DNA of 64,000 nucleotides from the NCBI GenBank assembly GCA_029783825.1, contig JAREIK010002034.1, positions 1,382,041-1,446,040 of the forward strand, given 5' to 3'. Of this stretch, positions 1-11,104 are shown piece after piece. The DNA is from Sapria himalayana. Its lineage: Eukaryota > Streptophyta > Magnoliopsida > Malpighiales > Rafflesiaceae. How positions within the stretch are numbered: position 1 is the first letter of the stretch; each line of letters begins with the position of its first letter. The notes under the pieces were generated by a model, which saw only the letters and a program-made list of their open reading frames with translations, did not search any database and was not told the DNA's origin. The translations under genes were made by a program, and so were the position numbers.

Positions 1-3000
1 TCTTTTTTATTTTTTTTTCTTCTTCTCCTTATTCTTCTTTTACATCTTTTTAATTTTCATTTTTTCCGCTTCTTTTAATTATTCAACTTATTTTTGTTCC
101 ATTTCTTCTTCTTTTCATTATTTTTCAGCTTATTTTGGTTGTATTTCTTTTTCTACTACTTATTTTTCTTTAACATCTTCTTCTATTTTTCAATCTTTCT
201 TTCTACTCTTCTCCTTCTTTTTAATCCTCATATTTGCCATTACATTCTTATTATTTATTCTCTTTTTCTTCTTCTTATATTTTTTCTTATTTTAATTCTT
301 CTTTTGTTTTTTCTTCTTTTACTATTTGTTCTTCTTATTTTTATTCATATACTAATTATTCTTATACTTCTTTTCTTTCTTCTAGCTCTAATACTTTACC
401 TTTTTCTTCAACTTCTAATTGTTCTTCTTATTCTTGTTCATATTTTTCTTAAACTTCTATTTATTTTTCTTCTATGTATTTGAATTCTTGTTCTTTTTCT
501 CATTCTTAATCTTTTACTTATACTTGTTCTTCTTATTTTTTATATTATTCTTCTTCTTATTCATATTATTCATCTACTTCTTATTCGAATTATTTTTCTT
601 CTTCTTCTTTTCATGCTTGTTTTTTTATTCTGATAATTTTTTTAATTTTTTTCTTCTTTTCTTTTCAATATTTCTTCTACTACTACTTTTTCTTATGGTT
701 TTTCTTCATCTTTTTCTTATTTTTCTTTTAGTTCTTCACCCTCTTCATCTGTTTTCTTCTACAACTTCTACTACATTATCTTCATCAACATATTATTCTT
801 GTTTGTATTATTATTCTACTTTTTCTTATTTTGTTTTTTGTTCTTCATTTTCTACATCATTTTCTTCTTCTACTACTTACTACTACATCTTTATCTACAT
901 ATCATTCTTGTTTGTATTATTATTCTTCATTTTCTATTTATTATTATTATTATTATTATTCTTCTTTTCTTCTTCTTCTTCTTATACTTATTATACTTCT
1001 TCTTCTTCTAAGTGTGTTTCTTCTTCTTAAACTACTTTAAAAATTTCTTTTACTTATATTTCTTTTTATTCTTTCTCTACTACTTCTTATTATTCTACTT
1101 TTACTTATTCCTTTTCTTATTCTACTACTACTAGTACTACTACTACTACTACTTATTATTATTATTATTATTATTATTCTTCTTCTTTTTTACTTATTCT
1201 TTTTCAATATCTACTACTTATTTTTATTCTTCTTCTTATCCTAGATTTTCTTTTTTTCTATTTTTACTTATTTTTTTTAATATTTCATCTTGTGCTTATT
1301 CTTATTTTACTAAATATTTTTTATTTTATTATACTTCATCTTATTCTTCATTTCTTTCTTCTCCTTTTTCTTTCTTATTGTTCTTTTGTTTCTTCTTAAT
1401 TTTTTTTTGTTTTAATTCTCATTCTTCTTCATCTTATTCTTTTCATTCTTATTCTTCTTTTACTTCAATTTGTCCTTTTTACTATTAATTCTTTTTCTTT
1501 TTTATCTATTTCTAATTTTACTAATTCAACTTCTTCTTCTTTTTCTATTTCTTCTATTTCTTCTATTTCTTCTTCTACTTCTTCTCTTATTTCTTCTTGA
1601 TTTTTCTTCTTCTATTTTTTTTATTGTACTTTATCATCTTTTTATTCATTTTCATATTATTCTTCTACTTATTCTCCTTCAACTTCTCCCTTTTCTATTA
1701 TGGCTGTTTCAACTTTATCTAGTTATTTTTCTATTTATTATTCTTTTTCTTCTTCTTATACTTCTTCTACTTCTAAATTTTTTTTTCTTCTTCTTAGGCT
1801 TCTTCTACTTCTTCTTCATCTTCTTCTTTTCCTTTTTTATTTTAAGTATTTTATTTTTATTTTATTTTGTTCTTCTTCTTCTAGTACTTCCTATTCTTCT
1901 ATAGTGTTTTTTCTACTATTTTTTTTCTTCTCCTTCTAATCTTTTCTCTCTACTTCTTTCTACTTATTTTTTTTTATTTTTTATTTTCTTATTATTCTAC
2001 TTCCAAAATATATTTATTTTATTCTCTTATTTTTATTCTGTTTCTTCATGTTGTTGATCTTTTAACTACTATTTCTTCTTTTTATTGTTCTTCTTTCATT
2101 TTTTCTTTTTTTTATTAGTCTTCTAATTTTCTTCTTTTACTTCTTCTTTTACTACAATGGCTTCTTCAATATTATCTACTTATTATTCTTATATTTATTC
2201 TTATTCTTGTTTTTATACTTTTTCTTATTCAACAATTTTGTCTTCTTATTTTTCTTCCTCTTCTTCTTAGACTTCTTTTACTTCTTATTCTTTTTCTTTA
2301 ATATATATTTTTTTCTTTTTTTCATATTCTTCCTAGCCTTCTTTTATTTCTTCTTCTTCTTTTTTTTTCTTCTTCTTTTTTTTTCTTCTTCTTTTTTTTT
2401 CTTCTTATTTTTTTTTCTTCTTATTCTTCTTTACTTATTTTATTTTTGTTTCATCTCGTTGTTCTTGTTTTTTTTTCTAATTCTTCTTCTTTATTATTTT
2501 TTCAAATTTTTTTATTGTTTTTATCTTTCTTCTCTTCTTCTTGCTACTCTTTTTTTATTTTTAAATTTTCTTCTTTTATAGTCCATACTTCATTTTATTT
2601 TTCTTATTCTTCTTTTTTTCTTTCTATTTTTTCATCTACTTATCTTCTTCTTCTATTTTTTCTTATTTTACTTCCTTTACTTCTTCTTCTCCTACATCCT
2701 CTCTTTCTTGTTTTAGTTCTTCTTATTCATGTTTTGCTTCTTTTTCTTCTTATTCTTTTTCTTATACTTCTTTTATATTTTAATCTTTTTATACTTCCAC
2801 TTTTGTTCTTCTTTCTTTTTCTTCTCCTTTTTCATTATATAATTTAGCTTCTTATTCTTCTTTTATTTCTTCTTCTCCAACATTTTATTTCTACTTCTTG
2901 TCATTTTCCCACTTCTTCTTCTTCTTCTTATTATTCATCTATATTTTTTTTTCTACATTTTCTTAATCTTATAATTCTTTTTTTATTGTTCTTAATTTGG

Positions 3001-4542
3001 TTCTCTTCTTCTTTTGCATATTCTTCTAATTCTTCTAAATTTACATATTCTTCTGTTTATACTTATCTTTCTTTTTCATATTATTATTCGGCATCTTTTA
3101 TTTTTTTTCTGTCTTTTCTTCTTGTTCTTGATTTTTTTTCTTGTTCTTCTTCATCTTTTTCTTCTTTCTTCTTATTATTTTAATTTGTCTTCTTCTATTA
3201 GTTCTACTTCTATTTACCATTATTTTTCATATTATTTTTCTTCTGCAAATTCTCCTCATTTTTCTTTTTTCTCTTTCTTTCTACCTTATATTCATCTTAT
3301 TATACTTCTTCTGGCACTTCTTTTACTACTACTTCCGCTTCTTTTTTTTCTACTACTTCTACTTACTTCTTTTTCTACTCATTGATAATCTTCTACTTTT
3401 TCCTATCTATTTTTTTTAATTCTTATTCTTCTTCTTTTTATTCTTCTTATCATTTTGTATCTTTATTTATTTCTTACTCATATTCTTCTCCTCAATTTTG
3501 TACTTTTTCTTCTTTTGATTCTATTTCTTTTTCTTTTTCTTCTTCTATTTATTTTCCTAATTTTAATTTTTCTTCTACTTTTTCTTCTTCTTTTTTTCAT
3601 TCTTCCTTCTTATATATTTTTCATCATTTTCTTCTTCTTTTTCTACTTTTTCCATTCCTTCTTTTCTTTATACTATTCTTTTTTATTTTTCTTTTTTCTA
3701 TTTCTTATTTATGTAGTTCTCCTCCTTCTTTTTATTCTTAATGATCTACTCATTCTTATTCTTATTCTTGAATATTTTCGAAATCTTTTTTCTATTTCTT
3801 TCTATTCTACATCTTCTTCTTCTACGTATTCATCTTATTCTACTTATTATTATTCTTTTTCTTCTTATTATTCATCTTCTATTTTTTATACTTCTCCTAT
3901 TTTTCTTTTTGTTCTTCTTTTTATACTTCTTCGACTTTTTATTGTGTATCTTTGTCTTCTATTTTTTTATCTATTCTTTTTGTATTTCATTATTATTATT
4001 ATTATTCTTCTTTTTCTAATTTTACTTTTTATTCTTCATCTTTTTAATCTTTATTTATTCTTCATTTTTTCTTCTTCTTATTCTTTTATTTCTACTTAAT
4101 CTATTTTCTTATTTTACTTTTCTTCTTCTACTACTTCTATTTCCTCATCTATTTCTTCTTTTGCTTTTTCACTTTCTTATTTTACTTCTTATCCTTCTTT
4201 TTATTCTTTTTCTTCAACTTATTATATTTCTTTTTATTTTTTGTTCCACTTTTTATATCTCCTCTTTATTATTCTTCTACTAATATTTATTCTATATCTT
4301 TTTTTTTCTTATTCTTATTCTTGTTCTTCTTTAAGTTCTTCCACTCCTACTTCTTCTTCATCTTCTACGTGTTCTTCTTTTTCTTTATCTTGTTCTTTGT
4401 CTTCTTATATTTTTCATCTTTTTGATCTTTTGATCCTGCAACTTCTTCATAATCTTTTTCAACTTCTTCTTATTTTCTTCTTGATCTTCTCTTTCATCCC
4501 TGTCTACTTTTTTTTTATTCTTATTCTTATTATTTCTTCTTC

Positions 4543-4576
<34 letters not shown>

Positions 4577-5776
4577 TTTTTCTTTTTCTGCTTTTGATTT
4601 TTTTTAATATTATTTGTCTCCTACTTCTTTTCCTACTCCACATCCATATTTTTCTTTCAACATATTCTACTTCATCATCATCATTATCTTTTTCTTCATA
4701 TTATTCTACTTTTTCTTCTTCTAAATCTTCTTCATCTTATTCTTCTATTTAAGCTTCTCATTCTTCATCCATTTGTTCTTCATCTTAATCTTAACTTGCT
4801 TCATATCTTTTAACTTCTTTTTCTTCTTTTATTTGTACTTCTTTTTTTTACTTCCTTTTTCATCTAGCTCCATTATTCTTCTTCTTCTTAACCATTTTCT
4901 AGCACTTCTTATTTTAATTCTTCTTGTTGTTCTTGTTATTATTATTATTATTCTTTATACTCTAATTCTTCTTTTCCTCTAACATCTTTATCTTCTTTTT
5001 TAATTTTTTTTTTCTTCTCCTTGTTTTTCTTAATCTTCTTAATCTTTTTTAACATATCATTATTTTTTGTATTCTTCTTCTACTTCTTATTTTTCGTCCA
5101 GTTCTTCTTGTTGTTCATATTCTTATTTTTTAGTATACATCATCATCATCATCATCTTCTTTTTCGTATTCTTTTATTTTGTCTACTTATGCTTCTTCTT
5201 TGTCTTCTTTTTTATCTTTTTCAAATTGTTCTTTTCCTTCATCATCATCATCTTCTTGTTTCTCTTCATCTTCTACTTCTACTTATACTTATTGTACTAC
5301 TATTTTTTGATAATCTTCTTATATTTCTACTTCATCGTCTCTTCTTTTTCTACTTATGCTTCATCATTATCTTGTTCTTCTTCTTTTTCTCCTTTTTATT
5401 TTTCTACTTCTATTTCTTCTTTTTTTCTTATTCTTCTTCTGATTCTACTTTTTCTTCATCTTCTTCTACCACCTGTTCTTCTTCTTCTTCTTCTTCTTCT
5501 TCTTCTTCTTCTTCTTCTTCTTCTTTCTCTACACCTTTTTTTGTCCTCACATACCTTCTTAATCATTTTGTGCTTCCTTTTCTTCTTCATCTTTTTTTTT
5601 ATTTCTTCTTATTTTTATTGTTCTTCTTTTCCTACTAATTTTTTTTCTCCTTTTTATTATCATCATTTTTTAAAATTTTATTTCTTCTACTCCTTAGTTT
5701 TTTGTTGTTTTTCTTCTTCTTTTCTTCTTTTTTTTTTACTTTGTCTTACTATGATTCTTGTTCTTCTTCTTCTACA
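1..5776. repeat. Degenerate TTC/TTA triplet array, segment 1
   Basis: The plus strand is almost pure pyrimidine plus scattered A, built from TTC, TTA, TAC and TTT triplets with few G. Purer islands occur: TTA runs near 940-960 and 4545-4575, TAC/TTA near 1130-1170, CAT near 5135-5155 and TTC near 5475-5525. Many long open frames rich in Phe, Ser, Leu, Ile and Tyr run through it, but they follow from a stop-poor 3-bp period and are not genes. I see no promoter, splice structure or conserved protein. The array reappears at 11105 and 18863 in the same orientation, so it was one block before insertions split it. Confidence 0.93.
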
Positions 5777-5781
5777 ACAGC

Positions 5782-6359
5782 TGCTATATATATAATTTTT
5801 TTGATAATCTATTTTTATAACCAAATGTTTCTGTTTTAATATTTTCATGAAAGTGCAATATAGAAAATATTAAAAGGCCTGGGATGCAGTAGTAGCACAA
5901 TAACAGAGGTCTCGTTGTCTGGTCATTGGGCTGAAATTTTTGGAGCAAAACCTGACTTGTCCGATGATCTGACCCACTCTGGTTAATTAAACCGAGAAAG
6001 TTTTAATATAAATGTTTTGTATTTTATTTTTCAGGTTACTATTTTTTGTGATCTGAAACTGTTCATCTTCTCTCTTATCTCTTTGTGCGATTTATCATGA
6101 CTATTTTTGCCTGCACATACTGTAACAATTCTGGACATTTTCATTTAATCTGTAAACATAATCATTTTCTGGTGGATATAGCTAGTCGTACTACGCGACT
6201 AGTAAATCACATTATTTATGGTTTTTGTTCTTTCATTTTTGATTCTGCTGTGGTTGGATTGTTGATTGGATATATATGTCATTTGTTGTGTTATTGTTTT
6301 GTTGTTCTTTCTTCTTCTATATCTTAAAATTACAATTGTGGAAGCACAATTGCCCAACA
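5782..6359 (+). repeat. 5' LTR of the copia element
   Basis: Direct repeat of 10513-11099. It starts TGCTATATATA, where the 3' copy has TACTATATATA, and ends GCCCAACA. The shared GGGATGCAGTAGTAGCACAA block lies at about 5881-5900 and 10613-10632. A 74% AT stretch with a Phe/Leu-rich open frame lies inside (6085-6327) but has no counterpart as a protein. The LTR should hold the promoter and polyadenylation signal; I do not see an unambiguous TATA box. Confidence 0.9.
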
Positions 6360-6360
6360 A

Positions 6361-6372
6361 TTGGTATCAGAG
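6361..6372 (+). other. Primer binding site (initiator tRNA-Met type)
   Basis: TTGGTATCAGAG begins two bases after the 5' LTR. This is the usual copia primer site, complementary to the 3' end of initiator tRNA-Met. It fixes the LTR end and the plus-strand orientation. Confidence 0.9.
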
Positions 6373-6447
6373 TGGGTTTTAGAGTTTTTCGAGCAACTGC
6401 GTTGTTAGATTTTTGTGATTTTTCTATACAAATGATATTCTATTGAA

Positions 6448-7200
6448 ATGACTAGAACCCTAAACACCATGATCAAGAAATTCAATGGAAGAAATATGTT
6501 TAGTATGTGGCAGATTAAAATGTGAGCACATTTAAAAAATTTTGATATTTGGAGACCTCTGGCTCAAGGTTTCGGTCCTCATATTGCTGCTGCTCTTGGA
6601 ATAACTGAGGCTCGGGCTTAGAGACATGAAGAGAAAGCACACTTCACCATTCTGTTAAGCTTGTCAGATGAAGTCATTGTTGAGGTAGTAGACGAGGAAT
6701 CTACTGTAGGGCTGTGGCTTAAGCTTAAATCACTGTATATGACTAAATCACTGACGAACAAGCTTCTATTGAAGAGGAGGTTGTTTACACTAAGGATGCA
6801 AAAGGAAACCTCTTTGAAGAAGCATCTGAATGATTTAAATAGTATCCCCATGGACCTTATACATGTGGATGCTAAGTTAGAAGATGAGGATGCTGCACTT
6901 CTACTCTTAGTCTCTCTTCCACCTTTCTATGAGAATTTTGTCAAATCTCTCATTGTGGGAAAAGAGGAGATTACACTAAAAGATGTTCAGACTTCCCTAC
7001 ACTCCAGAGAGATGAGGCAGAAGGCTGCAGTTAAACTACTTGAACTACATTCTGTTGGATTAGTGGTGAAAATTAGGAAGCCACAACCTGTTCCATTCAA
7101 GAAGAAGGGAAATAAGCTTCAGAAGAGGTCAAAGGAGGGTGACACTTGTCATTACTGTAAATAGAAAGAGCATTAGAAAACTGAATGTCCGAAGTAGAGA
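6448..7200 (+). pseudogene. Copia gag remnant with broken CCHC zinc knuckle
   Basis: The frame opens at the ATG at 6448, with a copia-type capsid N-terminus (FNGRN...W). Stops follow at about 6522 and 6618, then an open stretch from 6661 (LSDEVIVEVVDEES, LWLKLKSLYMTKSL) typical of the UBN2-type gag domain. The zinc knuckle near 7147-7187 reads C-H-Y-C-K-stop-K-E-H-stop-K-T-E-C-P. All four metal ligands survive, but two stops interrupt it and the usual Gly before His is lost. The role was nucleocapsid formation and RNA packaging. It is non-functional here. Confidence 0.88.
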
Positions 7201-7329
7201 GTAAGGCTGGAACAGCAAGGTTAGCATAATCTCTCACCTACTACTGCTATGACCTTTGATGATTTGGATGAAGGAGAAGACCATGTGCTGGTAACCTCCA
7301 TAATGATTGCAAGATCAGATTCTTAGATC

Positions 7330-7900
7330 ATGGATACTGGGGCTTCCTTTCATATAAGCACTCACTTGGAATGGTTTAGCAAATATGACATGAAGGAAGT
7401 TGGCCATGCTTTGGTGGGGAATAGGCAACCATGTAAGGTGGTTGGAATTGGCACATTCAGACTGAGAACTTGGGATGGCCGAATAGTCTCACTTTCAAAT
7501 GTGAGATATGTCCCTGAGATGACAATGAATCTTATTTCTATTGGTGTTCTGGATGATCAGAGATATTCATTCACTAGTAGAGAGGGAACACTGAATGTTC
7601 ATCGAGGAGATGATATTGTACTGAAGGGGTAGAAGACTTGAACACTATACACACTGATAGGTTCCATAGTAACAGGGGCTCTTGCTATCACATAAGGAGA
7701 GACAGCATATAAGACAAAGTTAAACTTACTAGACTGTGGCATATGCGGCTCACACACATGGGAGAGAAATGTATGAAAATTATCTATGATCTTAATTTTT
7801 TTATTGGTCATATAGTCAGTAAATTAAATTTTTATGATCATTGTGTTTTTGGTAAGAAACATAGAACTAAGTTCGGTAAGGCCATATAATGTACAAATAG
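7330..7900 (+). pseudogene. Copia aspartic protease and GAG-pre-integrase region
   Basis: At 7333 the active-site motif D-T-G-A-S follows a Met, with the copia pattern HISTHLEWF and LSNVRYVPEMTMNLIS, giving an apparently intact protease core up to a stop at 7630. From about 7725 comes the GAG-pre-integrase zinc region (LWHMRLTHM ... YDHCVFGKKHR). There the first Cys of the HHCC set is Tyr. The segment would have released gag and pol products and started the integrase N-terminal domain. Confidence 0.88.
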
Positions 7901-7904
7901 TATT

Positions 7905-8600
7905 TTGGATTATATCCATGGTGACTGTTGGGGCCCTTCTAGAGTCACATCTCTTGGGGGTTCTCTATTTTATTTATATTTAGTTGATTACTCCAGGATA
8001 TCTTGGGTATTCATGATGAAACATAAATATGAGACTTTTATAAAGTTTAAGCAGTGGTTTAGCTTAGTGGAAAACCAAATACAAAAGAATGTTAAATTGT
8101 TACAAACATATAATGGTCTAGAATTTTGTTCATCTGAATTTGAGGAATACTGTAAGGACAAAGGTATAGTGAGACACAAAACTGTTATGGACACTCTTTA
8201 GTAGAATGACATTGTTGATAGAATAAACCAAACTCTTATAAAGAGGACTAGATGTATCTTTCTCAATCAGGCTTAGGCAAAGAGTTTTGGGCTGAAGCTA
8301 TTAATACAGTATGACATCTGATAAACTGATTGCCACATGGTGGAATTAATTTTAAAATTCCATTTGAGGTATGGACTGGTAAACCTGCAGATTATTCCAA
8401 TCAGAAAGTATTCGAGTGTGTTGCTTATTATCATGTAAATAATATGGAAGCTTGAACCACGAGCAAGAAAAAAAATAATTGTAGGATATGATGATGGAGT
8501 CAAGGGATTCTGCATCTGGTCACCATCTAAAAAGAGAGTAATTCTCTCTAGGAGTGTCACATTTGATGAAAATGTCATCTTAAGACAAGTACCTTGTCCT
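7905..8600 (+). pseudogene. Copia integrase core remnant
   Basis: The rve-type core begins DYIHGDCWGPSRV and continues VDYSRISWVF. Family knowledge puts the first catalytic Asp in the D-x-W-G-P-S motif, which is present. The second lies in a T-D-N-G-x-E-F motif, which here reads T-Y-N-G-L-E-F, so the catalytic Asp is replaced by Tyr. A stop follows at about 8200 and further fragments (FWAEAINT-like, then WTGKPADYS) continue to about 8600. Both the substitution and the stops would abolish integration. Confidence 0.85.
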
Positions 8601-8636
8601 ATCCAGTTACCTGATGTTCCTTAAGCTGAACTTAAG

Positions 8637-9660
8637 GTGAAGCTAAAATCTAAATATATAGCTCCAGGAAGGATGCATGTTGTCTCTAGACAAACAATAG
8701 CTAATCATGAAAATGATGTTAAGTCTATTACTAAACCTGATCCTGAACCTACACCTGAAGAGTCTATTCCCTACTGCATTGCAAGGTATAGACAAATGAG
8801 GGTGAATGTACGTCCTCCTCTGAGATTCAGTTTTGATGAATTTGTAGGGTTTTCCCTACAAGTTGCCGAAGAGATTGATATTCCTAAACCATCTTCCTTT
8901 AGGAATGCTGTTAGATGTTCTAAATTTGGGTCATGGCTAGTTTCCATGAATGAAGAGATTGAATCTCTTCATAAGAATAATATTTGGCTTATTGTACCTA
9001 AACTTAAAGGGAGAAATATAGTTTCTTACAAATGGATTTTCAAGAAGAAAAATAATACCTCTATAGTTGGTGGTATAAAGTTTAAGGCACGTCTAGTTGC
9101 AAAAGGGTTCAGTCAGAAAGAGGGTATCGATTATAATGAGATATTCTCTCCTGTAGTTAGTCATACCTCAATCAGGGTGCTTCTAGCATTAGTGGCATAA
9201 CAGGACCTTGAACTTGAGCAACTAGATGTTAAAACTGTATTTCTTCATGGAGAACTTGATGAAAAAATTTACATGAGCCAGGCTGAAGGTTTTGAGGTAT
9301 CAGGTAAGGAAATCCATGTGTGCCAGCTTTTGAAGTCCCATTATGGACTTAAGTAATCTCCCTGTCAATGGTATAATAGATTTGACTATTTCACGACTCG
9401 TCATGGATACAGTAGGTGTGACCATGACTACTGTGTTTATTTCAATAGGCACAAGAATGAGTCATATATCTACTTGCTATTGTATGTAGATGATATGCTT
9501 ATTACTGCCAGAAATAAATCTGACATTTAGGAACTGAAAGATTTCCTTAGTTCTGAATTTGATATGAAAGATCTTGGAGGAGCAAAACAAATTTGGGTAT
9601 GGAAATATTTAGAGATATAATTAAAAGAAAGTTATTTCTTTCATAGAAATAATATATCCA
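8637..9660 (+). pseudogene. Copia reverse transcriptase (RVT_2) remnant
   Basis: The open stretch 8637-9198 covers the linker and the RT start (NNIWLIVPKLKGRNIVSYKW, then KARLVAKGFSQKEGIDYNE and SPVVS). After a stop at 9198 the frame goes on with EQLDVKTVFLHGELDEKIYM, another stop near 9353, and the catalytic Y-V-D-D-M at 9483-9497. In copia RTs the first catalytic Asp lies in the LDVKTAFL-type motif, here LDVKTVFL, so the triad survives. The chain is interrupted at least three times. Confidence 0.9.
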
Positions 9661-9682
9661 GGAACTTATATCTAGATTTGGA

Positions 9683-10440
9683 ATGGCTTATTGTAAGCCC
9701 CTGTCCACACCATTTGCTTCTAACCTCCATCTAATATTAGAATGTTGTCCTCAATCTGAATCTAACAAGGAACTAATGTCTAAGGTTTCTTATTCTAGTG
9801 TTATCGTGAGCCTCATGTATCATATGGTATGCACCCGACTTGATATTGCTCATGCAGTAAGTGTAGTGAGTAGGTTTATGATCAACCCTGTTCAAGAGCA
9901 CTAGAAACCTATTAAAAAAATAATTAGGTACCTCAAGGGGACTTCTGATGTTGGTCTGATATTTGGTAATGAATCCGAACTCATTTTGGCAGGATATTCT
10001 GATTCTGACTATGCAAGAGATGTTGATAATAGATGATCTATTACTAGTTATGCCTTCACTGTATGTAGTTCTATAGTTAGTTGGAAATTCATACTACACT
10101 CTTATTTTACTTTATCTTCTATTGAAGCAGAGTATATGGCTTTGACTAAAGTGACGAAGGAAGGGATATGGCTGAAAGGGTTTTTCAAGGACATTGGTCT
10201 TTATGAAGAGGTTGCAATAGTTTAATGTGACAACCTCAGTGCTATCTATTTATCAAAAGACCAAGTGTACCATGAGAGGACAAAGCACATTGATGTGAGA
10301 TATCATTTCCTTCAATCTGAGAAGAGGGTACAAGTAAAGAAGATTGCAACTTCTGATTATCCAGCTGACATGTTTACCAAACCTATTACCCTGAATAACT
10401 TAAGACACTATCTTGACTTACTGAACATATCAAATCAGAT
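9683..10440 (+). pseudogene. Copia RT C-terminus and RNase H remnant
   Basis: 9683-9902 holds the copia thumb/connection pattern (YSSVIVSLMY, then ARLDIAHAV-like). From about 9990 the RNase H reads AGYSDSDYARD, then SIEAEYMAL, then CDNLSAIYLS, then KHIDVRYHF and DMFTKP. The acidic residues of the D-E-D set (GYSDSD, EAEYMA, CDNLSA) are all visible. Stops occur at about 9902, 10034 and 10223. It would have removed genomic RNA from the hybrid during reverse transcription. Confidence 0.88.
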
Positions 10441-10504
10441 GTAGCCTTTTTGGACTAATTGTTTATAGAGAGTATCTCTCTATCTATATGCAAAACAAAT
10501 TATT

Positions 10505-11099
10505 GTGGAGATTACTATATATATAATTTGTTTTGATAATCTATTTGTACAACCAAATGTTTCTGTTTTAATATTTTCATGTAAGTATAAGACATGAAAT
10601 ATTAACAGGCCGGGGATGCAGTAGTAGCACAATAATGGAGGTCATACTGTCCGGTCAGCATGCCAAAATTTTTGGAGCAGAGCCTGACCCGTCAGATGAT
10701 CCGACCTGCTCTAGTTAATTGAACCAAGAAAGTTTTAATATAAATGTTTTGTATTTTATTTTTTGGGTTACTATTTTTTGTGATTTGGAACGGTTCATCT
10801 TCTCTCTTCTCTCTCTGCATGATTTATCATGACTATTTCTACGCTGCACATACTGAAAGAAATCTAGACATTTTGGTTTAATATGTAATGCATAAGCATT
10901 TTCTGATGGATGTAGATAGTCGTACTGAGTGACTAGTGAACCACATTATTTCTAGTTTATGTTCTTTCATTTTTGATTCTGCCATGGTTGGATTGTTGAT
11001 TGGATATATATATATATATCATTAGTTGTGTTGTTGTTTTGTTATTCTTTCTTCTTTTGTATCTTAAAATCACAACTATAGAAGCACAATTTCCCAACA
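10505..11099 (+). repeat. Polypurine tract and 3' LTR of the copia element
   Basis: GTGGAGAT at 10505-10512 is the best polypurine-tract candidate just before the LTR. The 3' LTR then runs 10513-11099 and ends TTCCCAACA, followed by ACAAC and the TTC array. It differs from the 5' copy by scattered substitutions and a few short indels. Confidence 0.85.
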
Positions 11100-11104
11100 A
11101 CAAC

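Larger units (their letters stand above)
5782..11099 (+). mobile_element. Ty1/copia LTR retrotransposon (Tork/TNT1-like), degenerate
   Basis: A full-length element with two LTRs (578 and about 587 bp) and internal domains in copia order: gag, protease, integrase, reverse transcriptase, RNase H. The target-site duplication is ACAGC at 5777-5781 and ACAAC at 11100-11104, one mismatch in five. The 5' LTR opens with TG and both LTRs close with CAACA. It sits in the TTC array, which continues on both sides. The polyprotein is broken by many in-frame stops, so the element cannot move by itself. The Tork/TNT1 assignment rests on the gag N-terminus and overall layout and is inference. By eye the LTRs differ at roughly one base in ten, so the insertion is not recent. 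Confidence 0.93.

Noticed and set aside
94..5795. Numerous 70-240-codon open frames that look like hydrophobic membrane proteins
   Set aside because: They follow from the stop-free TTC/TTA period, overlap each other in several frames and have no conserved motif.
6085..6327. An 80-codon frame with several Cys and His, zinc-finger-like at first sight
   Set aside because: It lies within the 5' LTR and is not conserved in the 3' LTR copy.
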